DNA from: Hylemonella gracilis str. Niagara R
Lineage (GTDB): Bacteria > Pseudomonadota > Gammaproteobacteria > Burkholderiales > Burkholderiaceae_C
Direction: 5' to 3'
Length of the DNA stretch: 64,000 nucleotides
Assembly (NCBI RefSeq): GCF_000600295.1
Contig: NZ_JEMG01000001.1
Coordinates: forward strand, 1,095,062-1,159,061
Shown here: positions 42,389-50,402 of the stretch, piece by piece
How the letters are laid out: every line of letters begins with the position of its first letter
Numbering within the stretch: position 1 is the first letter of the stretch
The notes under the pieces: model-generated
What the model was told of the DNA's origin: nothing
Database searches by the model: none
The model's input: the letters and a program-made list of their open reading frames with translations, nothing else
Made by a program: the position numbers and the translations under genes

Positions 42389-42997
42389 ATGACCCATGAA
42401 CCCTTGGCGAACCACACACAGATGGAACACCCTTCCACTTCGGGCCTATCGGCGCCCGCGACCGAAACCATCGCGCTCGGCGGCGGCTGCTTCTGGTGCA
42501 CCGAGGCCATCTTCACTCGCGTGCGCGGCGTGATCGATGTCGAAAACGGTTACTGCAACGGCCATGTGAAGCGGCCCAGCTACGAAGACGTCTGCACCGG
42601 CGAAACCGGCCACGCCGAAGTCGTGCGCCTGGTCTACGACCCGGCGCAGGTCAGTCTGCAGCAGCTGCTGGGCGTGTTCTTTTCCATCCATGACCCGACC
42701 ACGCTCAATCGGCAAGGCAATGACGTGGGTCCGCAGTACCGCAGTGGCGTCTACACCACCACTGCGGAGCAGGAGCGTGTCGCCTGCGAGATGATCGCCG
42801 ACCTGGGGCAGGGCCGTGTCTTCAACGCGCCCATCGTGACCGAGGTGCAACCCTTGAGCAACTACTGGCCGGCCGAGGACTACCACCAGGACTATTTCGA
42901 GCACCACCCCGAACAGTCCTATTGCGCCTTCGTGGTCGGTCCCAAGGTCGACAAATTCCGCAAGCACTTCGTCGGCCTGCTCAAGCCGACGGTTTGA
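42389..42997 (+). CDS. msrA: peptide-methionine (S)-S-oxide reductase
   Basis: About 202 residues. It reduces Met-S-sulfoxide in proteins. The active-site motif is ALGGGCFWCTEAIFTRVRGV, followed by ENGYCNGHVKRPSYEDVCTG, LQQLLGVFFSIHDPTTLNRQ, GPQYRSGVYTTTAEQERVAC and NYWPAEDYHQDYFEHHPEQS, all diagnostic. A start at 42389 (MTHEPL) adds a short extension over the alternative 42422 (MEHPSTSG). No SD is evident at either. It is divergent from tetR and upstream of the DUF3299 gene; no functional link beyond oxidative-damage repair. Confidence 0.95.
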   Translation: MTHEPLANHTQMEHPSTSGLSAPATETIALGGGCFWCTEAIFTRVRGVIDVENGYCNGHVKRPSYEDVCTGETGHAEVVRLVYDPAQVSLQQLLGVFFSIHDPTTLNRQGNDVGPQYRSGVYTTTAEQERVACEMIADLGQGRVFNAPIVTEVQPLSNYWPAEDYHQDYFEHHPEQSYCAFVVGPKVDKFRKHFVGLLKPTV

Positions 42998-43102
42998 GCG
43001 CGGGCGACACCGGCCTGCCTGCCTGCCGCAGCGCGTCCCTCAGGCGGGGCGACCGTGACGGTGCAAGGGCGGGGGGCTTGACAGCTTTGCTAGGCTATTG
43101 CC

Positions 43103-43705
43103 ATGTTGTTCCAGCGTTGTGATGCACCCGGCCGCGCGGCTGCCCTGCCTGGGGCTGCGTTGCTGTGCCTGGGCCTGTGGGCTGGCGCGCCAGGGGCTTG
43201 GGCGCAGGCACCTGCGCCTTCGTCGCGGCCCATGCTGTCCGATGCGCCCGCAGGGTCGGCGCCGAACGGCGGCTTCGGCAGCCGCCAGGGCCTGTTCGGC
43301 GGACACCTCGTGGTGGAGCCGCTCGCGGCGCGTGGCGACGTCGTGCCCTGGGAGCTGTTGGGCAGCGTGCGCACGAAGTTCGAGAAAGTCGGGGACCGAG
43401 GCCAGGTGCGCGTCCTCTTTCCCGCCGAGCTGCGCGCGCTGGACGGCCGGTTCCAGCGCGTCCAGGGGTACATGATGCCGCTGGAGCCAGGGGACAGGCA
43501 GACCCATTTCCTGCTGAGCGCCGTGCCGACCAACTGCCCCGTCTGCCTGCCGGGTGGGCCGGAGAGCCTGATCGAGGTCCGCGCCGACACGCCCGTGCCT
43601 TACAAGGCCCTGGCGCCCGTCGTGGTGTGGGGCCGCCTGGCCGTGTTGCAGCAGGACCCGATGGGCTTTTTTTACCGCCTGAGTGACGCCCGTGCGGTGG
43701 ATTGA
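43103..43705 (+). CDS. exported DUF3299-type protein
   Basis: 200-residue exported protein. Signal peptide ALPGAALLCLGLWAGAPGAWA then QAPAPSSRPMLSDAPAGSAP. A globular domain follows with VVEPLAARGDVVPWELLGSV, GYMMPLEPGDRQTHFLLSAV then PTNCPVCLPGGPESLIEV, and FYRLSDAR at the end. The MMPLE...HFLL.....CPxC pattern is typical of DUF3299 proteins, small periplasmic proteins often found beside zinc-uptake or TonB receptor genes. The CPVC motif could be redox or metal binding. It lies 12 bases before the His-rich gene, so the two are probably co-transcribed. Confidence 0.75.
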   Translation: MLFQRCDAPGRAAALPGAALLCLGLWAGAPGAWAQAPAPSSRPMLSDAPAGSAPNGGFGSRQGLFGGHLVVEPLAARGDVVPWELLGSVRTKFEKVGDRGQVRVLFPAELRALDGRFQRVQGYMMPLEPGDRQTHFLLSAVPTNCPVCLPGGPESLIEVRADTPVPYKALAPVVVWGRLAVLQQDPMGFFYRLSDARAVD

Positions 43706-43717
43706 TGTCGCAATCCC

Positions 43718-44212
43718 ATGCCAGCTTGGCTCGCACGTTTGTCCTCGCCTCTTCGTGATTTGACCCGTTTGTCCATGCCGCGCCTATCCCTTCTCACGCC
43801 TGCCCCGGGCCCGCGCAGCGGCCTGGGTCGACCGCTGCTGGCGGCGGCCTGGGCATGGGGCCTGGTGCTGGCCCTGCTTTGGGCGCAGGTGCTGGGCCTG
43901 GTCCACAGCGTGCGCCACGCTCATGGTCTGGCCCAAGCGCCAGGCCATGCGCACCTGCACGCGTTCGGCGTCACGCATGGGGGGCATGCGCATGGCCTGG
44001 ATACGGGCGTGCTGGGGCATTTGCATGCTCCGGTCGACGACGCGCAGGACTGCCGTCTGTACGACCAGCTGGGCCATGCCGGCCCGGTGTCGGCCCCCTT
44101 CGGCCTGCTGGTCCATGCCTTGCCGCGGATGTCGGCCTGGGTCGTGCTGCAGTCCTTGCAGCCACGGGCCTGCGTGCCCTTCGCGGCGCGCGCGCCGCCT
44201 GCGTCTCGCTGA
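43718..44212 (+). CDS. His-rich membrane-associated protein (possible metal binding)
   Basis: About 164 residues, unrecognised. A hydrophobic segment (LLAAAWAWGLVLALLWAQVL) precedes a His cluster with HSVRHAHGLAQAPGHAHLHA, FGVTHGGHAHGLDTGVLGHL and HAPVDDAQDC, about 11 His within some 50 residues. The C-terminus is ordinary and ends in PFAARAPPASR. The start at 43718 or 43775 (MPRLSLL) is uncertain. Its position between a DUF3299 gene and a ZnuD-like receptor gene suggests Zn or other divalent metal handling. Metal binding is inferred from composition only. Confidence 0.6.
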   Translation: MPAWLARLSSPLRDLTRLSMPRLSLLTPAPGPRSGLGRPLLAAAWAWGLVLALLWAQVLGLVHSVRHAHGLAQAPGHAHLHAFGVTHGGHAHGLDTGVLGHLHAPVDDAQDCRLYDQLGHAGPVSAPFGLLVHALPRMSAWVVLQSLQPRACVPFAARAPPASR

Positions 44213-44296
44213 TTCCCCTTTTGTTCCAGTCACCAGGCCGCCCGCACGGGCCGGCCAGGCGGCTGGGCCGTGCATAGGAATTACCGAGACGCATCC

Positions 44297-46336
44297 ATGA
44301 ATACCTTGTTTTCTTCCCGGCCCTCGCGGCGCGGGGTTTTTGCCTTGGCGCCCGTCGCCGCTCTGGTCTTGCTCAGCTGCCAGGCCTGGGCGCAGGAAAA
44401 CGCCACCCTCCCGCCCATCGTGGTGACGGGCAACCCGCTGGGCACGGCCGAGCAGATCGCGCCGGCCGAGCAACTGTCCGGCACCGAGCTGCTGGAGCGC
44501 GGGCAGTCCACCCTGGGCGAGACGCTCAAGGGCCTGCCCGGCGTCAGCAGCACCTGGTTCGGCCCCAACGCCAGCCGCCCGGTGATCCGCGGGCAGGATG
44601 GCGACCGCATCGCCATCCTCAACAACGGCGGTGCCAGCCTGGACCTGTCCGCACTGAGCTATGACCACGCGCTCACGCTGGATCCGCTGCTGACCGAGCG
44701 CGTGGAAGTCCTGCGCGGTCCGGGCGTGCTGCAGTACGGCGGCAGCGCCGTGGGTGGCGTGGTCAACGTGATCGACAACCGCATCCCGCGCACCCCCGAG
44801 TTTGGCGAGGAGGGCGGCGTCGAAGGGCGGCTGGGCGCGTCTTATGCCACCGCCGGTGATGAACGCGGCGGGGTCGTTGCCCTGGATGGTGGCAACCACC
44901 GCTACGCCCTGCACGTGGACGCGATGGCGCGCAAGTCCGACGACGTGGACATTCCGGTGTCGCGCGAGTGCACGCCCGACGGCGTGACGCGCAGCGCCAA
45001 GCGCATCTGCAACTCGGCCAGCGAGTCCAGCGGCGGGGCCGTGGGCGGCACGCTGTTCTTCGACCGTGGTTACCTCGGTGCCTCGGTCTCCACCTACGAC
45101 AAGGACTACGGCGCCGTGGCCGAGGACGAAGTCACGATCCGGATGTTCTCCGACCGCGTCGCGCTGGAAGGTGAGCTGCGGGACCTGGGGCCCGTGCTGC
45201 GCAGCGTGAAGGCCCAGTTCAGCCAGACCGACTACCAGCACACCGAGTACGAGGGTGACGAAGTCGGCACGCGCTTCAAGACCGACGGCCAGGATCTGCG
45301 CCTGGAAGCGCGGCATGTGCCGGTCCAAGCCTTGGGCGGCGCGCTGGACGGCGTGGTCGGCCTGCAGTTCGACCGCACGGACTTCTCGGCCGATGGCGAC
45401 GAGGCCTACGCGCCCAGCAGCCGCACGCGCCAGAGCGCGGTCTTCGCCTACGAGGAACTGGGCCTGGGCTGGGGCAAGCTCAGCGCGGGCGCGCGCGTGG
45501 AATCGGTCAAGGTCGAGTCCTTCGGCATGGATGGCAACCCCGCCTTCACGCCGGGTTCGCGCAGCTTCACGCCGACCAGCTACGCCCTGGGTGCCTTGTG
45601 GAACGTGGCGTCCGAATGGAAGCTGACCTCCAACGTCTCGCTGAACGAACGCGCGCCGCGGCACTACGAGCTGTACGCCAACGGCGAGCATGTCGCGACC
45701 AACGCCGAGGAAATCGGCGATGCGGACCTGGACCTGGAGCGTTCGGTGAACGTGGACGTGGGCACGCAATGGCGGCGCGGCGCGCACCGCGCGCAAGTGC
45801 AGCTGTTCCAGCACCGCTTCAGCAACTACATCTCGCTGGAGAGCACGGACCCGGCCAGCGACCCGCCGCAGTACACCTACACCGGGGTGCGCGCGCGCTT
45901 CACGGGCGTGGAGGTGAGCGGCAATGCGCGGCTGCTGGATGCGCTGCACAAGCTGGACCTGGGCCTGAGCGCCGACCGCGTGGAGGCCGAGAACACCAGC
46001 ACGGGCGAACCGCTGCCGCGCATCGCGCCCCTGCGCGTCGGCGCCACGCTGCGCTGGAGCCGCGCCGCCTGGAACGCGGGCCTGGGCGTGGACCATTACG
46101 CCGAGCAGGACCGTGTGCCCGATGGCCAGGAGACGACCGACGGCTACACGCTCTGGAACGCCTCGCTCAACTACAAGGACAAGCTCGGCGGCATGCCGGC
46201 TCTGTGGTATGCGCGGGTGGACAACATCGGCGATGTCGAGGCCTATTCGGCCTCGTCCATCCTGACGCAGACCGCGCCGGGCAAGTCGCCGCTGCCAGGG
46301 CGCAGCCTCAAGGTGGGCATGCAGCTGAACTTCTGA
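44297..46336 (+). CDS. znuD: TonB-dependent receptor, ZnuD-like
   Basis: 679-residue outer-membrane receptor. Signal peptide with FALAPVAALVLLSCQAWA, TonB box region LPPIVVTGNPL, and a plug with LGETLKGLPGVSSTWFGPNA, SRPVIRGQDGDRIAILNNGG, LSYDHALTLDPLLTERVEVL and QYGGSAVGGVVNVIDNRIPR, which closely follow Neisseria ZnuD. A 22-strand barrel follows and the end GRSLKVGMQLNF has the aromatic BAM signal. ZnuD imports Zn (and haem) in Neisseria. The start at 44297 (MNTLFSSRPSRR) is chosen over 44270. The His-rich and DUF3299 genes lie just upstream. Confidence 0.88.
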   Translation: MNTLFSSRPSRRGVFALAPVAALVLLSCQAWAQENATLPPIVVTGNPLGTAEQIAPAEQLSGTELLERGQSTLGETLKGLPGVSSTWFGPNASRPVIRGQDGDRIAILNNGGASLDLSALSYDHALTLDPLLTERVEVLRGPGVLQYGGSAVGGVVNVIDNRIPRTPEFGEEGGVEGRLGASYATAGDERGGVVALDGGNHRYALHVDAMARKSDDVDIPVSRECTPDGVTRSAKRICNSASESSGGAVGGTLFFDRGYLGASVSTYDKDYGAVAEDEVTIRMFSDRVALEGELRDLGPVLRSVKAQFSQTDYQHTEYEGDEVGTRFKTDGQDLRLEARHVPVQALGGALDGVVGLQFDRTDFSADGDEAYAPSSRTRQSAVFAYEELGLGWGKLSAGARVESVKVESFGMDGNPAFTPGSRSFTPTSYALGALWNVASEWKLTSNVSLNERAPRHYELYANGEHVATNAEEIGDADLDLERSVNVDVGTQWRRGAHRAQVQLFQHRFSNYISLESTDPASDPPQYTYTGVRARFTGVEVSGNARLLDALHKLDLGLSADRVEAENTSTGEPLPRIAPLRVGATLRWSRAAWNAGLGVDHYAEQDRVPDGQETTDGYTLWNASLNYKDKLGGMPALWYARVDNIGDVEAYSASSILTQTAPGKSPLPGRSLKVGMQLNF

Positions 46337-46586
46337 GCTGAGCGTGGGCCGCTGCCGTGACGCCCGCCGAGGGCGACGGCGGCGGCCGGCCTTGCGGGTG
46401 CGCGGCCAGGCCTCAGCCGTCGTCCGGTTGTCGCTTCGGCCCCTTGTCGCCTCGGGTACGATCACCGCCGTGAATCAACTCGCTATGACTCCGCACCCCG
46501 GGCAAGGTGGGTGTCGCGCTTGCGTGCAGCCCGCCACGGCGGCTCCTCCCCTGCGCATGCAGCGGCAGACGGAGGGTTGAGTTTCC

Positions 46587-49500
46587 ATGCCGCGGTGGAC
46601 CAAGATCGTGGCGGGTGCGCTGCTGGCGCTCGGGCTGCTGGCTGCAACCGTGCTGGCCGTGGCGGCGCTGCTCTTGCAGCAGCTTGACCACCCCTGGCTC
46701 AAGCCCCGCGTCCTCGCTGCAGTGGAAGCGGCCACGGGCCTGCGCATGGATTACCAGCATGCCAGCCTGTCCCTGACTTCCGGCCTGCGGCTGGAGCAAC
46801 TGGTCGTGTTGACCCCCGCGCCTTTGGACGGTGCCGCGCCCGAATTGCTGCGCGTGGGCCGGCTGGAGGCGGATTGGTCCCTGGGCGCGCTGTTGTGGGG
46901 CCCGGTGCGGGTGGCGCGCGTGGCCGTGCACGACGTGGCCGTGGTCTGGGTGGCCGATGAGGCGGGCGCGAACTCGTTGTCCGTGCTGGCGCCGGACCCG
47001 CCCTCGCAGCAAGCGATCGACCAAGACCAAGACGCGTCGCCAGGCGCGTCGCGGCAATTCGCCGATCTGTTCTCTGCGGTTGCGCCGGTCGGCCAGGTCG
47101 AGCTGTCCGGCCTTGCGCTCGATGTCGTGCGGGTGCGCGGCGGGGCTGTGGTTGAGCGCTGGTCCTTGCGCGGGCTGGGCCTGGCTGTGCAGGTGCAGCC
47201 CCAAGAAGACCGGGGCTGGAAGCTGCAGGCGGAGCTGGGTCGGCCCGACGCGCCCTTGGTCTTGGCGCTGCAGCGCGTCCTGGCGCAGGGCGAGGGGGCG
47301 GGCAAGCCCCCGGCCTGGGCCCAATTGGCACTGTCGCTCGGCCTGCAAGCCAGTGCAGCGGGAGCGCAGGCCCAGATCAGCCTGGACCTGAGGCGGCACA
47401 ACTTCGACGCGCGCATTCCGGCGGGCACGCTGTTGCGCGGTGCCGTGACGGCGAACGTGGATGCCGCACGGCAAGGGCTGGCCATCGCGCTGCACCCCAC
47501 GCGCCTGGCCGACAGCGCCGACGCGCAGGCCAGCCTGTTCCTGCCCGACGACCCCAAGGCACCCATCGTCGTGTCACAGGCCCGGGTCGATGCCGATCTG
47601 GCGCGGGTGCTGCGGCTGTTCCCCGCCGACTTGCGTCCTCTCACGCTGGAACGCGGCCAACTGCATCTGGAAGTCACCGGCTTGGCGCTGGCGCTGGGGG
47701 ACCTGCAAGGCGGCTTGGCGAAGGGGGCTGGGAGCGGCCCTGCGACGGGCCCTGCACGCGGGCGTGTGACCCTGCAAGCCGATGCCGCCCATGCCGAGTT
47801 GGCGGTGGAACAGACGGGGGACGCACTGCGCTGGACGGCCACCGCCCAGGCGCCCGATCTGACATTGGCCCGGCCCTTCCTGTCCGATGCCCTCCTGGCC
47901 CGTCTGCCCTGGCGGCGCCTCGGTGTGAACCTGCAGTCCCAAGGTCGGGTCGAGGCGCTGTGGTCATCCGCGCCGCGCATCGCGCACCGCACCGAGCTGC
48001 AATTGCTGCGCCCGGCCTGGGATGGCACCGTGTCGGCCCGGGAGCTGGTTGCCGTGCTGGACTCGCAAGGGGATGCCTGGCAGCACCGGGGCGAATTGCA
48101 CCTACGTGCCGAGGGCTTGCGCGTGCATGAGCAGGACGCGGGCGCGCAGCGGCACACGCTGGCCTTCGAGGTCGACCGCCGGCCGGCGGCCCCAGGCGCA
48201 CCCAGCGCCGCGAAATTCGAGGCGCGCGCCCGGTTGTCCAACCAGGCCGGGGTGCAGCTCATGTTCGACGCCGCGCTGGCCTTCGACCCGCAGGCCCACG
48301 CCTTGCGCGGCCGTCTGAAGGCGCGGTGGCCCGCCCAGCCGCTGCTGGCGCCCTTGCGGGCCTACCTGCCTGCTGCGCTCGATGCCGAAGGGCTGGCGCT
48401 GGAGCTGGATGCGCAGGGCGCGCTCACCGGCGTTTTCACCCGCATTGGCGACGACGGCTTGCCCCAGCTTGCCCCCGATCCGATGGCCAGCGCCGGGTTC
48501 GAGGGGCGCGCGCTGATCGAGGCCGGGGGCTTGCATTGGCAGCAGGACGGCTTGGAGTTGCAACTGCCTTCCGTGCGCTGGCAGCTCGTGTCGCATCCGG
48601 GTGCAAGCGCCAAGGTGCGCCGCCAACTCAGCACCGAACTGAGCGCCGAGCGCGTGAGCGTCACCCTGGCCGAGCGCGGGCTGACACTCACCCGCGTGAC
48701 CGCCACCACGGAAACAAGCTTCGGCGCGAATCCCGAGGACGAACCCGAGCTCGCGCTGCACCTCAAGGTCGACTCGCTGGAGCAGCAACCCGCGCTGCCG
48801 TATCCGGTGCGACAGCTGGAATGGCGGGTGCGCGCCCGCCGCGATGCAGAGGGCACCTTCCATCTGCCCGAATTCGCGCTGACGCATGCGGCCACCCGCA
48901 GCCGCCTCACCGCGCAAGGGCGGCTCGACCTCGCGCCCGAGCGGCGGCGGTTCGCGCTGCAGGGCGTTCTGTCGCAGGACCTGGCGGGCCTGAGCCAGCC
49001 CGGTGTGGTGGAAGGCCGTGGGCATGCCAGCGTCGATTTCGATCTGGCCTCACCCGACCTCACCACCTTTCGCACGCAGGCCAGTTTGCGGCTGGACGAC
49101 GTGAACCTCAGCCTGCCTGGGCTGGGCGTCGTGGTCGAGGGGCTGGACGGCGACATCCCCGTGGACGAGGACGTCCGATGGACCGGCGGCCGCCTGGAAC
49201 TGCTGGGCAATCTCGCGCTCAACCCCTATGCCATGCTGCGCCACACCGACCAGTCCCCGCTGCTGTCGCGCGGCGGTTATGTGTCAGCGCGCAGCATCAA
49301 CACGCCCTGGGTCCGCATTGCGCCGCTCGCGGGCAATCTGTCGGTGCGGCAGAACGTGTTGGCCCTGAACCAGTTCGAAATGGGTGTGCGCGAAGGCCGC
49401 GTCACCGGCCAGAGTCGCCTGGATTGGCGCGGGCGCGACTCGGTGCTGGAGCTGCGCCTGCGCGCCACCGGCGTGCGGTCCTCGCATGGCGAACCTTTTG

Positions 49501-49826
49501 ATGGCCACGCGGCGGTGGTGATCGCCGCCCGCGACCGCAGCGTGAACGGGCGCGCGGAAATCCTGCGCATCGGCAGCCGTCACCTGCTGGACTTGCTCGA
49601 CCTGGTGGACCCGCAAGCCGCCGACCCCAGCATCAACCGGGTGCGCTTCGCGCTGGGGCTGGGTTACCCCGAGCATGTGCGGCTGCGGTTTGACCAGGGC
49701 TTCGGCCGCCTGCTGGTCAAGCTGGGCGGCGGGGCGGGGCTGGTCCGCATCGACGAGATTCGCGGCATTCCGATGGGCCCCATCGTGGACCGGGCCCTCC
49801 ACACGGTACAACTTTCGACGGACTGA
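46587..49826 (+). CDS. AsmA-like/YdbH-type bridge protein
   Basis: 1079-residue protein, single N-terminal membrane helix (GALLALGLLAATVLAVAALL) and a very long periplasmic part with alternating hydrophobic strands and repeated DLDLRxN-like blocks, as in AsmA/TamB/YhdP/YdbH bridge-like lipid-transfer proteins. N-terminal: WLKPRVLAAVEAATGLRMDY followed by QHASLSLTSGLRLEQLVVL is the AsmA start pattern. C-terminal: NRVRFALGLGYPEHVRLRFD and GGAGLVRIDEIRGIPMGPIV. A lipoprotein with a DUF1318-like end follows, recalling the E. coli ydbH-ynbE-ydbL operon. A role in phospholipid transport to the outer membrane is inferred. Confidence 0.75.
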   Translation: MPRWTKIVAGALLALGLLAATVLAVAALLLQQLDHPWLKPRVLAAVEAATGLRMDYQHASLSLTSGLRLEQLVVLTPAPLDGAAPELLRVGRLEADWSLGALLWGPVRVARVAVHDVAVVWVADEAGANSLSVLAPDPPSQQAIDQDQDASPGASRQFADLFSAVAPVGQVELSGLALDVVRVRGGAVVERWSLRGLGLAVQVQPQEDRGWKLQAELGRPDAPLVLALQRVLAQGEGAGKPPAWAQLALSLGLQASAAGAQAQISLDLRRHNFDARIPAGTLLRGAVTANVDAARQGLAIALHPTRLADSADAQASLFLPDDPKAPIVVSQARVDADLARVLRLFPADLRPLTLERGQLHLEVTGLALALGDLQGGLAKGAGSGPATGPARGRVTLQADAAHAELAVEQTGDALRWTATAQAPDLTLARPFLSDALLARLPWRRLGVNLQSQGRVEALWSSAPRIAHRTELQLLRPAWDGTVSARELVAVLDSQGDAWQHRGELHLRAEGLRVHEQDAGAQRHTLAFEVDRRPAAPGAPSAAKFEARARLSNQAGVQLMFDAALAFDPQAHALRGRLKARWPAQPLLAPLRAYLPAALDAEGLALELDAQGALTGVFTRIGDDGLPQLAPDPMASAGFEGRALIEAGGLHWQQDGLELQLPSVRWQLVSHPGASAKVRRQLSTELSAERVSVTLAERGLTLTRVTATTETSFGANPEDEPELALHLKVDSLEQQPALPYPVRQLEWRVRARRDAEGTFHLPEFALTHAATRSRLTAQGRLDLAPERRRFALQGVLSQDLAGLSQPGVVEGRGHASVDFDLASPDLTTFRTQASLRLDDVNLSLPGLGVVVEGLDGDIPVDEDVRWTGGRLELLGNLALNPYAMLRHTDQSPLLSRGGYVSARSINTPWVRIAPLAGNLSVRQNVLALNQFEMGVREGRVTGQSRLDWRGRDSVLELRLRATGVRSSHGEPFDGHAAVVIAARDRSVNGRAEILRIGSRHLLDLLDLVDPQAADPSINRVRFALGLGYPEHVRLRFDQGFGRLLVKLGGGAGLVRIDEIRGIPMGPIVDRALHTVQLSTD

Positions 49827-49829
49827 GCC

Positions 49830-50402
49830 ATGATGCATGCCATGAAAATTCCCACCGTGACACTGATGGTCTGCGCCGTGGCCTGGACGCTCACGGGCTG
49901 CATCAGCGCGCCAGAGGTGGTGCTGGTGGACCGGGCCACGGCGCTCGAAGAACAGGCCGCGGGTTCGTTCGACGATCTGGAGCAGCGCCTGGCGCGCGCG
50001 GGCATGAACCCCACGCCCATCCCTTTCACGCCCAACCAATTGGAAGATCTGGGCATGCAGCCGTCGCCGCTGGTGGACCCGCTGAACAAGACTCCCGCCG
50101 AACGGGTCGATGAACTGCTGCTGCGCCACTGCATCGGCGAAGGCAACGAGGGCCTGCTGGTCGACACGCGCCGGCATTGCAAGGCCGGGCGCATGACGGC
50201 GGAGGACACCGCGCTGGTGCAACGCGTGAACCGCGCGCGCCAGCAGCTGTGGGCGTGGATGCGCGCGCAAAAATCACGCACCACGCCGGGGGTGAGCGAG
50301 GACGACCTGCGCGGACGCTGGCAGCGCGTGCATGCCGAGGGCCTGGTCTGCGGCGCGCGGGTGCAGGCGGTGGACGGCAGCTGGGGCGAGAAGACATGCT
50401 GA
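49830..50402 (+). CDS. lipoprotein with DUF1318 (YdbL-like) C-terminal region
   Basis: About 190 residues. Signal and lipobox AVAWTLTGC (acylated Cys near residue 24). The middle has Ser/Pro-rich linker-like sequence. The C-terminal about 70 residues (LVQRVNRARQQLWAWMRAQK, GVSEDDLRGRWQRVHAEGLV followed by CGARVQAVDGSWGEKTC) resemble the DUF1318 domain of E. coli YdbL, which ends NGKWVRK. In E. coli, YnbE (lipoprotein) and YdbL are separate. Here lipoprotein and YdbL-type features share one chain, an apparent fusion. It starts 3 bases after the AsmA-like stop and overlaps the next gene by 7 bases. Four Cys in the tail may form disulfides. Confidence 0.65.
   Translation: MMHAMKIPTVTLMVCAVAWTLTGCISAPEVVLVDRATALEEQAAGSFDDLEQRLARAGMNPTPIPFTPNQLEDLGMQPSPLVDPLNKTPAERVDELLLRHCIGEGNEGLLVDTRRHCKAGRMTAEDTALVQRVNRARQQLWAWMRAQKSRTTPGVSEDDLRGRWQRVHAEGLVCGARVQAVDGSWGEKTC

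Noticed and set aside
43784-46465. An 893-codon minus-strand frame opposite the ZnuD-like receptor
   Set aside because: Shadow of the receptor gene: no domains, and the receptor frame has full family motifs.
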